Positions 41,201 to 51,260 of a stretch of 64,000 nucleotides of DNA are shown one piece after another (the stretch's first letter is position 1; the number at the start of each line of letters is the position of its first letter). Below the pieces are notes generated by a model. It made no database searches. It saw only the letters and a program-made list of their open reading frames with translations, and was not told the origin of the DNA. Source of the stretch: Siderastrea radians. Lineage: Eukaryota; Cnidaria; Anthozoa; Scleractinia; Rhizangiidae. The position numbers were made by a program, and so were the translations under genes. The stretch is taken from assembly GCA_964017195.1 (NCBI GenBank), contig OZ024890.1, positions 66,514,367 to 66,578,366 on the forward strand, given 5' to 3'.

Positions 41201-44163
41201 TGTTTTTTGTCCAAAAATACTCTTGTCTATACATTAAAAAGAAAAGTACATGATTGGCAGCTTATTTTCCCATGGCATAAGACAATATTTTACTCACTCG
41301 CCCTTTTATCACTCTTAAATAAAATTCATATCTTCGCGCTGCGTGTAAAAAAATAATCCTCTATGTATTATGTAGACGAGTGTTTTAGTGGAAAATAGAC
41401 CACTCGTAAAGTTCATAAGAAACTGAATCCGGGACTCTATAAGTGGCGTATTTTCCAATATATCCTCACTAGTGGGGATCTCGATGACATCATTTCCCGC
41501 TTTCACACTGTTGTTTGTGCAAAAACACATTACATAATAAAAAGAAAATTACACAGCTGCGCTCATTCTTAAAATATTGTTTTCACCACTCGAAAATAAA
41601 ATTCATATCTTGTCGTTGCATGTTATATCCTCTATATAATATCTTGGACAAAGTAAAGAGGGGTACATGAGGGCAACCCAGTGACAGGTATAAAAAGTTA
41701 AAAACCTTGTACATGTGTATTTAATGGAATTATAATCAAAACTCCAAGCTCGAGTTGTTTTTTCACAGCCTTTTCTTGTTCAAAGGTTGCCAGAGTCTCA
41801 GCTTGAAGCACTGATATTGAAATTTGGATTTTCATGTCCATGCATTGTACATGATTAAATAAACAAATGAACATAATTGACTTACTCAGGAAGGAGCTCA
41901 AGAATATGAAGAAAGCTTCTTGTTCTTGGGTCTTTGGATGCTCCCTGAAGACCAACCCTATGAGAAATTAATCAGATGAAGTGCATCCTTCGATGAGGTC
42001 ATAGAGTCTCCACTGAAAATGAGTGCGTACTAATTTAATAAAGAGTACAATGTATAAGCAGCTCTTAGCTGTCTACCTTAATTAAAGGTTATCAAATGTA
42101 CTGGTATATAAAACAGGAAAAAATCCCAATCATGCAAAAAGCTGTCAACCTTGGAAAGCTGGTGGTCATACAATAGTGTATGTAGGAATGAAAGTAGGTA
42201 CACGTAGATATAGGTAGGAAGGTATAGCTTTATGTAGGCATAGGTAGGTTGTACAGGTAGCTAGGTTAGCACTGGCAGGTATACATTTGTCATTATTTTA
42301 TAGCATAACTCAAACAGAGAGCTGGAAAGGAGGACATGATAGAGAGAGGCTGCTTTAATAGACTGATCTAATACATGTAGTTTATAGTACAGTGGAACCC
42401 CAATACAGCAATTACCGCTATGAAGTCGACCCAGTATAATGAACAATACTTTCATGGCCCAGTAATAATAAAGTGTATGGAATTTAAGAACCCCAGTATA
42501 TTGAGCCCCCTTTATAACAAAAACATTTTCTTAGTCCCTTGGCACATCGTTAAATCGGGCTTCCACTGTATGTAAGTAAGAATAATGTAGGTATTTTACT
42601 GGAAACACTTACCTGGTGAAAGGCTGGCAAGGTGGAGACATGACAAATACATCAGCTGATAAATTATCAATCTCTTGGACTGTTAGACCCTAAAAAAAAT
42701 ATATCAAATTTTAAAATCCCTTTAAGTGCCTTCCGGTCAGCCTCATTAATTCCCTGGACTAGTATATAGACATTAGAGGATCATTACACACTGCTGCAAG
42801 AAGATAATTATCAAAATGAATATTTTTAATTTACGAGTGGTAAAAACAATATTTTACGAACGAGTGCAGCGAGTAAAACATTAATTTATTTTTTACCACG
42901 AGAAATTAGAATAAAATTCATATCTTCAAGCCATCGTGTAATGTTCTTTTTGTTATATAGACAAGAGTAATTTACACAATCAAAAGTGTAAAAGCAGGAA
43001 ATGACATCAACGATATCCTCACTAGTGAGGATATAAAAAATACGTCACTTGAGTCGTGGATGTAGTTTCGTACATGAATTTTACAAGTGGTCTATTTTCC
43101 ACTAAAACACTATTGTCTATATACATTAATAAATAAATTAAATGTGATTCAAAGCCTCAAAGATTTCTAAAGTCTTCCTTTCTGTTCCCCACCAGCTGGC
43201 TTTAATTTGTAACAGTGTTTAACCCTTAATTAGCCAGCTTAATTATGACCAACTGGCCTGCTCTCGACCAGACAAGATTCAATTCTTGACAAAGTTATGG
43301 TTGCTAAATTTCTTTCTGTGGCTTACAGTGTACCCAAGTAGCCCTGCAATTATTATTTCTTTTACCCCAATTCCTTTACTGCTGTCCGCTATACTATGAC
43401 CATTGCCATGGTAAAGTTTCACATGTGACCAACAAACGTTGCAAGCAGACCACATGGCTAGCACATGGCCAGTTTCTGTAACATGAAGTAATAAATGTAC
43501 CCTCCCCTCCCCCCCACTGGTGGGATACAAGTCTATTGCAGGACTATCCCCAGCATTTTGAGTCCATGGTTGCTGTATCCAGGGGGGAAGGGGGGGGGGG
43601 GGTAAATATGTTGTGGCTCAATTCCATCCTTGGTTCAATTTGTATTTTCCTTTGTTTTTTCGTATGGTAATGTATGATAATGAGAATAAAACAAAGAAAA
43701 ACAAAAAATGAACCAAGGATAAAACTGAACCACAACAAATACACCTGGAAGAAGGAAGAAAATGTGGGGTAAAGTTTCTTGTCTTCGGATTGAAACAACA
43801 CAACATGATGCAGTACCAGGCAACAAACCACCAAACATTCGATATTCTTCACAATTGAAAGTGTAATGAAAATGCTAACACTGTAGAAACAAATACACTT
43901 CCACCCAACACAACATGTACATATTTTCAAGTCTTCTTAATGCAAAGTTTTGTTTGGATTCCAATAACCCTTGCTAAGATCTACTTTTTCCCCATAGTCA
44001 TAACCTTTGGAAAAATATATGTGTATTGGGAGGCACTGTCCTTAAATCTAATACAGTCATCACATCTGACCACATCTGGGATTCAGAAAAGTAGTGACAA
44101 CTGGAGCTGGTTGCTTTAAAATGAGAATGGGCTCTCATAGGCAACCACATGATGAAACAATGT

Positions 44164-44195
<32 letters not shown>

Positions 44196-47100
44196 CCCAA
44201 CAAGAAAGGTCACTGGAAATTCCGAGGGGGAGGGGGGTTCAAAAGCAGAAATTTCCATGGGGAGTGGGGGGTTCACGGGAAGCTCCATTTCCAGAGGGGG
44301 AAGAAACATGAAAAAACTGAAAGCAACGCACGATTGATCCTAAGCACGAAGTAATACTCACGTAGGCTGTTTAGACCTTCAAAAATAAGCAAATATGTTG
44401 ACCTAAATGCCAAATTTTGCGACTTTAATTTGTATGAAATTTCGGTACACCAGATTTGCATATTCGTGTTTACGGAAAATTGTGTGTCTCCTTGGCCTTC
44501 AATGAATATTTCACGGTTTTCAATGTTTTTTTCAACACCAAACTTGTTTAAACAAAATATAAAAATATTTTTATTGCACATTTTCAGCCACTTTACACTG
44601 GATATCATCGAGATAGAATTGTTGCATTACAGAGACAGTGACGCTCATAATTTAATTTGAAAAGGTCAGATTTCATGCGTTATGCAAATTTGATCTGCTT
44701 TGAACTGAAACTAAGTTCAGCCTATATTAACTATTTCTTAAAAATTCTTTTACAGTTTTCATTATCTTTGAGTTTCCATTTGAGCTTCATTTACTATTTC
44801 AATTTTAAACGAAGGATAAAGTGAGGGAAAGAAAGGTTTGATTTCTTATTCCCACATGGATCACTTGTGCAGTTTATTTTGAGTGCACTGTGAACTAAAA
44901 TTAATCCCAGGAAAAAAAGCTGCTATTTTACTCTAATTCTCTTCCGAACATCAAAAACGCTGATTTTTAGTGTCAGTTACATTCAACAGTTTCGCTTTTG
45001 AGGGCAGGTTTGAGTGTGGCGAACACAATTTCAATTCTGCTGAAAATTTCGGCGTCGTTGTTTATGTCGCATTCGGTACACAAATTATTCATGGCAACCC
45101 TCGGCACCAATGTTAGAATGTTGATAAACACTTGGTTTAAACAAATTTTCAGGAACAACATATTAGAACATTTCAAACTGGATGGCAAACATGCGAATAG
45201 TATAGAACAATAACATTTAAGCATTGTATGTTGAAAATGGATGTTATATTAAAAAAAAAATGATGTTCGCGTAATGTGGAAATTCCTGGGGGGAGGGGGG
45301 TCATCAAAGACCCCCTTGGAACGGAAATTCCTAAGGGTTGGGGGATGCAAACCAAAAAACCTTCCGTGGGAGGGGTATGGATATTTTCTGGAACCACACA
45401 ATAGAGGAAGGTTGCTTATGAGATCTTTCAGCACATAGGTGATAGCATTATAGAAATAATATGAAAATATTGCCTATCACAGAATAGGTTTGCAAATTAT
45501 GGACAGGTCAACAGACCATTAGCACTTATAGTAAATAATACTCTCTGAATTTGATCAATAAGTGAATGGGTTTATGAACTGTTGACTGAGTGGACACTTA
45601 TGAGAACTGAAAAACAAAGGAAAAGACCAGTCTGTAATTCACTGAAGTGGTCGCACTTGCTTTTGGGATTGGTCTCTTATGAGAGCTTTTAATTACAGAG
45701 TTTAAGTGACATTTCAAGCAGGGTTTTGCAATTCTGGTCATAACTAGAACTGGTCGCTTACGAAAGCAGTTGCAAGGAGAGCTTCGACTGTATTTAAAAA
45801 TGTCACACTAACCACAAACTGTGCTATTGGTATTGATTTCGTAATTTTTTATGTGCAGAATTAAATATTTCAAGGTATTGAATAGACACAGTCCCGACAT
45901 ACAATGATACTCCCAGAACAAGGATGCCGTTACTGAACGAAGCATACACAAAGCAATCAATGCAGAGAGTTAAAATTTTGAAGTTGTATCATTTTACTCA
46001 CTTCTATATTCTTCTGAAGCAATTTGGTATCACCAAAGTTTTGCTTGTATACTTGGTTTGCTGTAGTATTGATTTCCATAGCTGTAACAACTTTGCTAGG
46101 AAAGCTGCATCCTAAATCAGATGGTAGATTTAAAGTATTAATTATATAATTAACCCATGAGTGATTTCAGGTAAACCATACTACATGTACTTAAAAGTTT
46201 ATAACATGTACCAAAATTGTCTCCTTCCTTGTGCCTAGCTCAGCGGTTAGAGCATCTGACCAGTACTTGGAGGGTTATGGGTTCCCATACGAAACCAGCA
46301 GATCTGCTACAGATCTGTTTTGCCCAAAACAGATAAATTATGTACATACTAATTTATTATCTGCATGATCTGTTTTCAGTCTGTGCAGATGAAGTGAATG
46401 GATCATCTGCAACATTTTTTTGCCTGCCGACGAGAAGCAGATAAAAAATAGATCTGCACTTTATCTGTAAAGTCTGCAACATAAATATTTGTTCTCAGCC
46501 ACATGCAGCCCAAATAATCCTAGTTCTTCCATCATCTGCAGCAATTGTTTGCCTGCAGATGAACAGCAGGTGAATAATCAGCTAGATCAACACAGAATTG
46601 TTTACATTGATAGAGACTCTTACACTGGGACATTCTTGCATAACTGAAACTGTGCAGCTCAGGCAGAAACTATAATCGGAATTTAAATGTAACTAACATT
46701 TTGCGACATTTTTTGAGACAAATTTTCCACACCGCTTAATAAAGTGCAGTTAAAGTCATTTATTTCCTCCGTTGAGTGTAACGAAATCCGTACCATGCAG
46801 CTATTTAAGGTATCTGTTAGCTGATACTTGGACTATAATAAAACCGGGACATTAGCCCCACTTAACGGCATCCAATCAGAACAACTGTCACTGTGAAAGA
46901 TAAAACGTTTTCAAAGGTTGGGCGCCAAAAAAAAAACGATTCCATTTAGTAAACGACAAAGAGAAATGGCCTAGGCAATGTGTTGAGGACCAAAGAAGAC
47001 CTGAATACTGGTATGTTCCTACCATTTAGAGGGAAAAGAAGATCAGCCTGCTTAGGTCACCCTGTATCCAACCAAAATGCTTAAGACTGGCATGGGTGAG

Positions 47101-50100
47101 CTATAGCTAGCTAAATAGGCCACATTTTTTATTTTAACGTTAGGGGTAAGGTTTAAATGACTGCAAGAAACAACTTACCGGTAATTCATTTTACACTGCA
47201 GTAAACTGTGACTAGGTTAAATTTTGAAACTAAAAAGATAGCTAGTGAATGTTTATATACAGCCTGAGTGATGTAAACATACTTCCAGTCAATAAGTGTT
47301 TCATGAGACATGTTGTGCCAAATATGTGTAAGAGAATGCCTCTATTACGTCTGTTAATTCCTCTGATGGACACCATTTAGCAGGGTCTTAAGTTCCCTTA
47401 AAAAGTCTATTTCTTACACGGTAAGATAGTTGAATGTTAAGCTATAGTCATATCCCTAAACTAGTGTTTTTCACTGTTGCAAATCCAGTTTCTGCCCATA
47501 ACCGTTGCCATGCTGTCGTCTATAGTGGAACCATCATGATGAAAGCAAGTGAATATTAACTGAGCATGCAATCAAAAAACGTGGCACACTTTTTTGGCAC
47601 TCTGTAGCATTTTTTGTCACTTGCTTCTCTGTCTGAGAATTAACCTGCATGCAGGTCTCATTAGGATTGCATGGAATAAAACTTAAAAACTACCACCTTG
47701 TGAACTTAGCATCTAAAATATTTTAGCCTTTTTATTCACTGTCTGTCAATATTTTGAATGTTTGAAATGATTAATGCTTCCCTTGCATATTTGTAAATAT
47801 TTGGAATGTCTGAAATGGTATTTTGATGCAAAACAGACCCTCTTGCCTGACAATCACTTAAATAAACATTATTTCATTGGTGCATTTTGTCTGCTTTTTA
47901 TCTGCAGTACCCATCCATGTCTGCAAAACATCTGCAGTTTTCTAAAGCACTGCACGGGGATCAAGCTAAGGGAGCAGATGTTCTGCAGATTTAAGCAGTT
48001 TACAGACATTCTGCAGATATTCTGCAGACATTCTCCAGATATTCTGCAGATGATCTGCAGAGAATCTGCAGATCATCTGCAGATCTGCTGCATATTTGCT
48101 AGCAGATCTGTAGCAGACTGAAAACAGATCTGCCAGTTTCCTATGGGTTTGATTCCCATCAGAGACTCAGATTATTTCTTTGTCCCACACTCTAGACTAT
48201 TTTCCTGTGAGATCACTGAGGTGAATCACTTTGTTTGTCTGGCTGCCATCTTGAAACATGCTGAGCATGAAATCTGGGGAGAGTACAAAACTGTTCTGGG
48301 AGAGTATGGGAGAGGGAGGATTTGTTCCACCCTCACCCCATGCTACAGTACCGGTCAAATGTAAGTTGACTGTCCCTCGCGTCTCGATCCTTGCGTCTCG
48401 AGACTCGATTCTCGATTCTCGAAAATTTCGAGAATCGAGTCTCGAGTCAAGTTTCGTGAATTTCGAGGATCGAGAATCGAGTTTCGAGTCGAGAAACTAA
48501 TGAGCTTGTCGCTTGAGAGATCTCTCGAGAAATAAATCGGACAATTACGGACCAAACTCGATCGCGAGCGTTATTAATTTATTGTTTACAGTACTGATCC
48601 AACAAGTGTTTCGAAAAAAGAGGTGCAAGCGTCGCCATTTTATGTGATCAAATAATGACAAATGATACACATGCGTTTAGAATTCGCTGCGCCCTTCCTC
48701 ATAGGGTGAATTATCCACTTTAATAAACTTTTATATGTTGTGGAAATTGTTGCGATAATTCTCAAAACGGCTATTTGACGAAACGCTAGAACATATAAAT
48801 TTACTAAAAGTCACTCGAAAACTACAACTCAAGCTTTTCCCAGTTGTTGCGTAAAACAGGCATTTCACGGGCTCAGCGTAGTGACAAGCTTTGTATAAGC
48901 GATGCTAAATTTTCGAATATTTTTGAATTTACACATTAACAGGGGAAACAGAAAGGCAAAACGTCTGTCGAGAGCGAGAGCTCGATTCTGAGTTGCATCA
49001 AAAACATCGTTGCGTTATGCATCGTGTGAGGTTTCAAATTTCGCTTTTGACATATGCAAATTTACGTGCCTAGGGTAGAAAATAAATCACTTCTTATTTA
49101 TCGCTTAAGACATGACAATGTGTATCAAACTTAGAAACTGTGATATTTTATATCAGTTTCATTCACGACTTTTTCTTTTTATAACGGGTTCTGTGTTTTA
49201 GTTTGTGTAAGTCGGCAAATAAACAAACGCGGCTTCACGTGCACGGCATCGAAAGGGCCTCGCGGCTTAACCGATTTGCAAAAGTCGCCTTCACTTCCAA
49301 AGTTTCGCCGGTTTGGTCACTAACTTCTAAAGATAGATTTCCACCCGCAAATATAATGCAATTTTAACGTATAAATCTATAGCTTTTTGCGAAAACTCAA
49401 GATTGAACTGCGATGGGCTTTGATAGGCGAACGTGTATCCAGGCCATGCACACGCTGTTGTTTGTGTGATAACAACAGTACAGTGAGGTTCTTTATTCGC
49501 TTTTAAACGTTCACCGTCATTTGAAAATGGTTTTCTGCCAGTATATATGTAAAAGGAACTCGAGGCACATTCACAAATACCAAGCAGACTCAATTTACTG
49601 AATTTTAAGATTTATAGATGTCCGGATATATTGCTATCGTTCGTTCGTGTTGTTTTATGCATATACGCAAGTTGACATTGTACGCGCTGAGAGTCGATGT
49701 TTTAAACCCTTAAGCTGGGTGTGCGAACGGCTATTATTCATCCTTCGAGAAATAAATCGTTTTCTTGAAGTTCTCTTCGAGTTTGTATATTCGAAAACTC
49801 CGTGTTTCTCGATTCTCGAAACTCGATGTACTCGATTGTCGATCCTCGATTCTCGTGTCTCGACATTCGAGACGTGAGAATCGAGTTTCGAGGATCGAGT
49901 CGAGACCGTCAACTTACATTTGACCGGTACTGTAACCCTACCCACACCTGCCCCCAGAGAAGTTTTGTACTCCCCCCAGATTTTGCACGTTCATGTTTCA
50001 AGATGGCAGTCAGAGGATTGAAGTGATACAACTTGGTGATCTCACAGAAAAATGGGGGACTCCATGCAGTCTACTCACGCTCTTGACAAGCTGAGTGTCA

Positions 50101-50911
50101 CATCGTTTTTATTTACTCGCTGGTGTGTCAGTACCAGTAGCTCAGTGGTTCAAGTGTCCCACCGGTGTACCAAGGTCATGGGTTCAATCCGAGCAGTATG
50201 ACGGACATATGTCATAAGGAACGTAGTAAATATGATCTATGTCGCTCATCACAAGTCTCCCTCGCTCAGTGGTTAGAGCTTCCGACTGGTGTACCGCCGA
50301 GTCCAGAGGAGCGCACTTCGAGCAGACATTCTATATTCCTTGCAACAGACAACCAACATAATTTGTTGCGGCCTTCCGTTACTCACTTTACTTATTATGT
50401 ACCACAAGTCAGATTACTGTTCGCTCTTAGGTTCACTTAGATTGACTTCGTGCCTCGTTCGGAAAACTTTGTGGAAGAATGGTCGAAGGTTAATAGCAGT
50501 TTTCAATATAGCGTACAACATGGTGTAAGCGAGTGCAAAGATCGAGGAATACAGCGCATGGAAAAAGAAGAAAGCCGTTCAAATTAGATTCACAAAGATC
50601 GCATATGTATTTTGCAAAGTAAGACGTACAAAGGGAAATTCTAACGTTCAAATTTAACTCCTCTGGACCCTGGGGTGTACAGAAGGCCATGGTCATGGGA
50701 CGTTCGATATTCCCATCGGCGCCTCAGACTATTTCTTTGTCCCACGCTCGTGAAGTTGAATATGACATCTTTTTCACTGACTAGTGATTCATTTATTTAA
50801 TTATACGTTTGGTTTTTTAATTTTTCACATACCTTTCAAAGCGAAGTGCATTCCACCAATCCCACTGTAAAATTCAACAACTGAAAGCCGCCGAAGCAAC
50901 TCGTCCGCCAT
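32121..50911 (-). CDS. TRDMT1: DNMT2/TRDMT1 tRNA cytosine-5 methyltransferase, 13 exons, complete
   Basis: Methylates C38 of tRNA-Asp and a few other tRNAs using S-adenosylmethionine. Exons: 50911-50833, 46111-46002, 42689-42613, 41957-41886, 40911-40846, 39739-39694, 38977-38954, 35990-35907, 35075-34691, 34325-34280, 33902-33848, 33032-32900, 32230-32121; total 1287 bp (428 codons plus stop), with agreeing phases at every junction. Motif I VVEFYSGIGGMHFALK, motif IV catalytic Cys SPPCQPFTR, motif VI MENVKGFE, motif VIII region NSRLRYYLVAKK, the Dnmt2-specific CFTKAYGHYAEGTGSVL, and motifs IX-X (YRLLGNSLNVYVV) are all present. The human protein has 391 residues; the excess lies in exon 9. 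No defect seen. Confidence 0.93.
32688..32881. mobile_element. Small MITE in the last TRDMT1 intron
   Basis: CTCTCTCCTCCGCAGAGGCC at the left faces AGGAGCCTCTGTGGAGGAGA at the right; about 195 bp, GC-rich inside, no coding. A diverged relative with CTCTCCTCCATAGAGGC starts near 39249. Confidence 0.6.
32900..33032 (-). CDS. TRDMT1: TRDMT1 exon 12
   Basis: Encodes DAEIFNRYREVTDEEHKSQM then LRYFTPREVANLHGFPKEF, the motif IX-like LRFFTPKEIANLLGFP region. Acceptor TTTTCAG|GACGCG, donor ATTTT|GTAAGT. Confidence 0.9.
33848..33902 (-). CDS. TRDMT1: TRDMT1 exon 11
   Basis: Encodes YGHYAEGTGSVLKMADID, continuing the CFTKxYxxYxxGTGSxL block. Acceptor CCTGTAG|ATATGG, donor ATTGAT|GTAAGG. Confidence 0.88.
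34280..34325 (-). CDS. TRDMT1: TRDMT1 exon 10, CFT motif
   Basis: Encodes DIVTLQSERSCCFTKA, containing the Dnmt2-diagnostic CFT tripeptide. Acceptor TCTTTTCAG-like TTCAG|ATATTG, donor AAAGC|GTAAGT. Confidence 0.86.
34595..34681. repeat. Palindrome in TRDMT1 intron 9
   Basis: TAGCCTGCGAACGCAGACGT and ACGTCTGCGCTCGCAGACTA flank a matched GTATTTCCGGCTGTCGTTT / AAACGACAGCCGGAAATAC inner pair. It begins only 10 bp from the exon 9 donor. Confidence 0.75.
34691..35075 (-). CDS. TRDMT1: TRDMT1 exon 9, variable region
   Basis: 385 bp. Most of it is a Ser/Cys/Thr-rich low-conservation segment (starting IMDSLPCSCTTRSLDKTIHS) that accounts for the extra length over the human protein. The end, IRDYLEKGKDENYFEEFMLP then KKVLSKLALVLG, matches the conserved family segment before the target recognition domain. 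Confidence 0.8.
35736..35810. repeat. Palindromic MITE in TRDMT1 intron 8
   Basis: AGACAACCTCGTTCCCAGGG mirrors CCATGGGAACGAGGTTGGTC; 75 bp with a CCCTCGAGGG centre. Confidence 0.65.
35907..35990 (-). CDS. TRDMT1: TRDMT1 exon 8, motif VIII
   Basis: Encodes FGIPNSRLRYYLVAKKKPLE then FYFPTRDE; IPNSRLRYF is highly conserved in Dnmt2 proteins. Acceptor TTGTTTAG|TTTGG, donor GATGAG|GTACAT. Confidence 0.9.
36113..36170. repeat. (AAAT)n microsatellite
   Basis: Tandem AAATAAATAAAT with a few interruptions in TRDMT1 intron 7. Confidence 0.8.
36490..36562 (-). repeat. tRNA-like SINE head or tRNA pseudogene
   Basis: On the minus strand TGGCCTGGTGGAATCATGCC (box A-like) is followed by GAGTTTGATTCTCAGTG (box B-like) and a downstream T/C-rich tract. 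The anticodon arm does not fold well, so this is not called a working tRNA gene. Confidence 0.4.
36983..38690. mobile_element. Large fold-back element (arms about 700 bp)
   Basis: The left arm (from GCAGCCCAAGCTAAGGTTGA, 36983 to about 37640) and the right arm (about 38030 to 38690, ending TCAGCTTGGGCTGC) are long imperfect inverted repeats, for instance CAGCCGGGGAGAGGCTGAGT against its complement at 38130-38155. The 13-mer GGACACAGCACAG occurs at both outer borders (36970-36982 and 38692-38704) in direct orientation, probably a target duplication or part of it. Both arms are without a transposase. Confidence 0.75.
38954..38977 (-). CDS. TRDMT1: TRDMT1 exon 7, 24-bp microexon
   Basis: Encodes only EFLLSPTQ, which continues the previous exon as in QEFLLSPT of the family. 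Acceptor TTTGACAG|GAGTTT, donor ACTCAG|GTATGT. Confidence 0.82.
39694..39739 (-). CDS. TRDMT1: TRDMT1 exon 6
   Basis: 46 bp encoding ERFVGTLKSCGYSFQ, matching the family RxxLLxTLxxxGFxYQ. Acceptor TTTTCAG|AGAACG, donor TTTCAG|GTGATA. Confidence 0.82.
40102..40324. mobile_element. Short MITE, GTGGTTCCAGAAAATATCC family
   Basis: Left end GTGGTTCCAGAAAATATCCA, right end TGGATCCTTTCTGGAAC, G-rich interior. Same family as 44162-45402. Confidence 0.65.
40846..40911 (-). CDS. TRDMT1: TRDMT1 exon 5, motif VI
   Basis: Encodes LSRPPDYILMENVKGFETSD then TR; ENVKGFE is the ENV motif that helps catalysis. Acceptor GATATAG|GTTG, donor ACAAG|GTATAT. Confidence 0.88.
41063..41232 (+). mobile_element. MITE copy A, TATAGACAAGAG family
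   Basis: TATATAGACAAGAGCGTTTC at the left and ACTCTTGTCTATA at the right, with internal TCAGTGGAAAAAAGACCACG and ATCCGGGACTCAAGTGG. Lies in the intron between TRDMT1 exons 4 and 5. Confidence 0.65.
41368..41530 (+). mobile_element. MITE copy B, TATAGACAAGAG family
   Basis: Same internal landmarks as copy A (TTTTAGTGGAAAATAGACCA, AATCCGGGACTCTATAAGTG, TCCTCACTAGTGGGGAT) but its ends have decayed. Confidence 0.55.
41886..41957 (-). CDS. TRDMT1: TRDMT1 exon 4
   Basis: Encodes VGLQGASKDPRTRSFLHILE then LLPE, matching the family IGLQGDxxDPRTNSFLxLL motif. Acceptor CTCATAG|GGTTGG and donor CCTGA|GTAAGT. Confidence 0.88.
42390..42568. mobile_element. Pogo/Tc1-like MITE (179 bp)
   Basis: Flanked by TA on both sides; ends CAGTGGAACCC and GGGCTTCCACTG are inverted. 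Size and TA target fit a non-autonomous pogo-type element. Confidence 0.65.
42613..42689 (-). CDS. TRDMT1: TRDMT1 exon 3, catalytic PPCQ
   Basis: Acceptor TTTTTTAG|GGTCTAAC wording gives AG|GGTC, donor CACCAG|GTAAGT. Encodes GLTVQEIDNLSADVFVMSPP then CQPFTR with the catalytic cysteine. Confidence 0.9.
42952..43125 (-). mobile_element. MITE copy C, TATAGACAAGAG family, opposite orientation
   Basis: TTATATAGACAAGAGTAATT at one end and AACACTATTGTCTATATA at the other; internal CAAGTGGTCTATTTTCCACT is the inverse of copy A. Confidence 0.65.
44162..45402. mobile_element. Longer element, GTGGTTCCAGAAAATATCC family (about 1.24 kb)
   Basis: Left end GTGGTTCCAGAAAATATCCA, right end GGATATTTTCTGGAACCAC, with G-rich subterminal tracts (GGAAATTCCGAGGGGG / GGAAATTCC). 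No transposase frame in the AT-rich interior. Probably the longer relative of the copy at 40102. Confidence 0.7.
46002..46111 (-). CDS. TRDMT1: TRDMT1 exon 2
   Basis: Acceptor TGATTTAG|GATGC, donor ATAGAA|GTGAGT. Encodes CSFPSKVVTAMEINTTANQV then YKQNFGDTKLLQKNIE; motif II acidic residue is E in AMEIN, which binds the SAM ribose in the family (usually D). Confidence 0.85.
46236..48180 (+). repeat. tRNA-derived SINE split by a transposon insertion
   Basis: GCCTAGCTCAGCGGTTAGAG (box A) at 46236 and, after the insertion at 46284-48141, GGGTTTGATTCCCATCAGAG (box B) at 48146. Both halves rejoin across a TATGGGTT duplication. Confidence 0.6.
46284..48141. mobile_element. hAT-like non-autonomous element (1858 bp) with dense CTGCAGAT subterminal repeats
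   Basis: 8-bp duplication TATGGGTT at 46276-46283 and 48142-48149. Inverted ends share GAAAC..GCAGATCTG. Both ends carry many copies of CTGCAGAT or its complement, most strikingly 47990-48090. Subterminal short repeats and 8-bp duplications are typical of hAT elements, where the repeats bind transposase. No transposase is encoded. Confidence 0.65.
48205..50045. mobile_element. Fold-back element hosting a mariner-like insertion
   Basis: GTGAGATCACTGAGGTGAAT and GCTGCCATCTTGAAACATG at the left are mirrored by CATGTTTCAAGATGGCAGTC and TTGGTGATCTCACAG at the right, interrupted in the centre by the element at 48346-49932. It lies in TRDMT1 intron 1. Confidence 0.6.
48346..49932. mobile_element. 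Mariner/Tc1-like non-autonomous element (1587 bp) with TCGA-rich subterminal arrays
   Basis: TA dinucleotides flank inverted ends CAGTACCGGTCAAATGTAAG and CTTACATTTGACCGGTACTG. Arrays of TCTCGATTCTCGAAA / TTTCGAGAATCGAG motifs fill about 100 bp inside each end (48375-48500, 49800-49905). The interior has no open transposase frame. Confidence 0.7.
50130..50335 (+). repeat. Two tRNA-derived SINE heads in tandem
   Basis: The first reads GTAGCTCAGTGGTTCAAGTG then GGTCATGGGTTCAATCCGAG; the second reads CTCGCTCAGTGGTTAGAGCT then a decayed box B. Neither folds as a full tRNA. Confidence 0.55.
50833..50911 (-). CDS. TRDMT1: TRDMT1 exon 1, start and motif I
   Basis: ATG at 50911 gives MADELLRRLSVVEFYSGIGG then MHFALK; donor TTGAAAG|GTATGT, phase 1. 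An in-frame upstream ATG exists at 51091, but the conserved family N-terminus starts close to motif I, so 50911 is preferred. Confidence 0.88.
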
Positions 50912-51100
50912 CTTGACTTTTGCGATCAGCCCACGGAACCAGGCCTTCTCTTTAAGAAAAACATCTGTTGTAAGAATTCCTGAGGTGTCCACGAGGAATA
51001 ACAAAGAGTACCCCGTATTTTCCCAATAAATGCCGGGGCGTTTATTTAAAACTCGGCCTCTTAGACCCGGTGTCACAGCGGTTTCGGACATCCCTCCCGA

Positions 51101-51260
51101 GGATTTGGACCCCCCGTTCCATCTCCGCTAGCGGATTTGGACCCCCGGGTCCAAATATGGACCGCCTCTTGCGGATTTGGACCCCCCGTTCCATCTCCGC
51201 TAGCGGATTTGGACCCCTGGGTCCAAATATGGACCGCCTCTTGCGGATTTGGACCCCCTT
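51101..51260. repeat. 72-bp tandem repeat (2.2 copies)
   Basis: The unit starts GGATTTGGACCCCCCGTTCC and recurs at 51173 and, partly, 51245, nearly identical. Inverted relatives (GCTAGCGGATTTGGACC / GGTCCAAATCCGC) lie at 51565-51690, so the whole 51012-51720 region is probably one element. Confidence 0.75.

Noticed and set aside
43544..43930. 128-residue hydrophobic minus-strand frame
   Set aside because: Low complexity, includes a poly-G tract, lies in a TRDMT1 intron, and no family pattern is visible.
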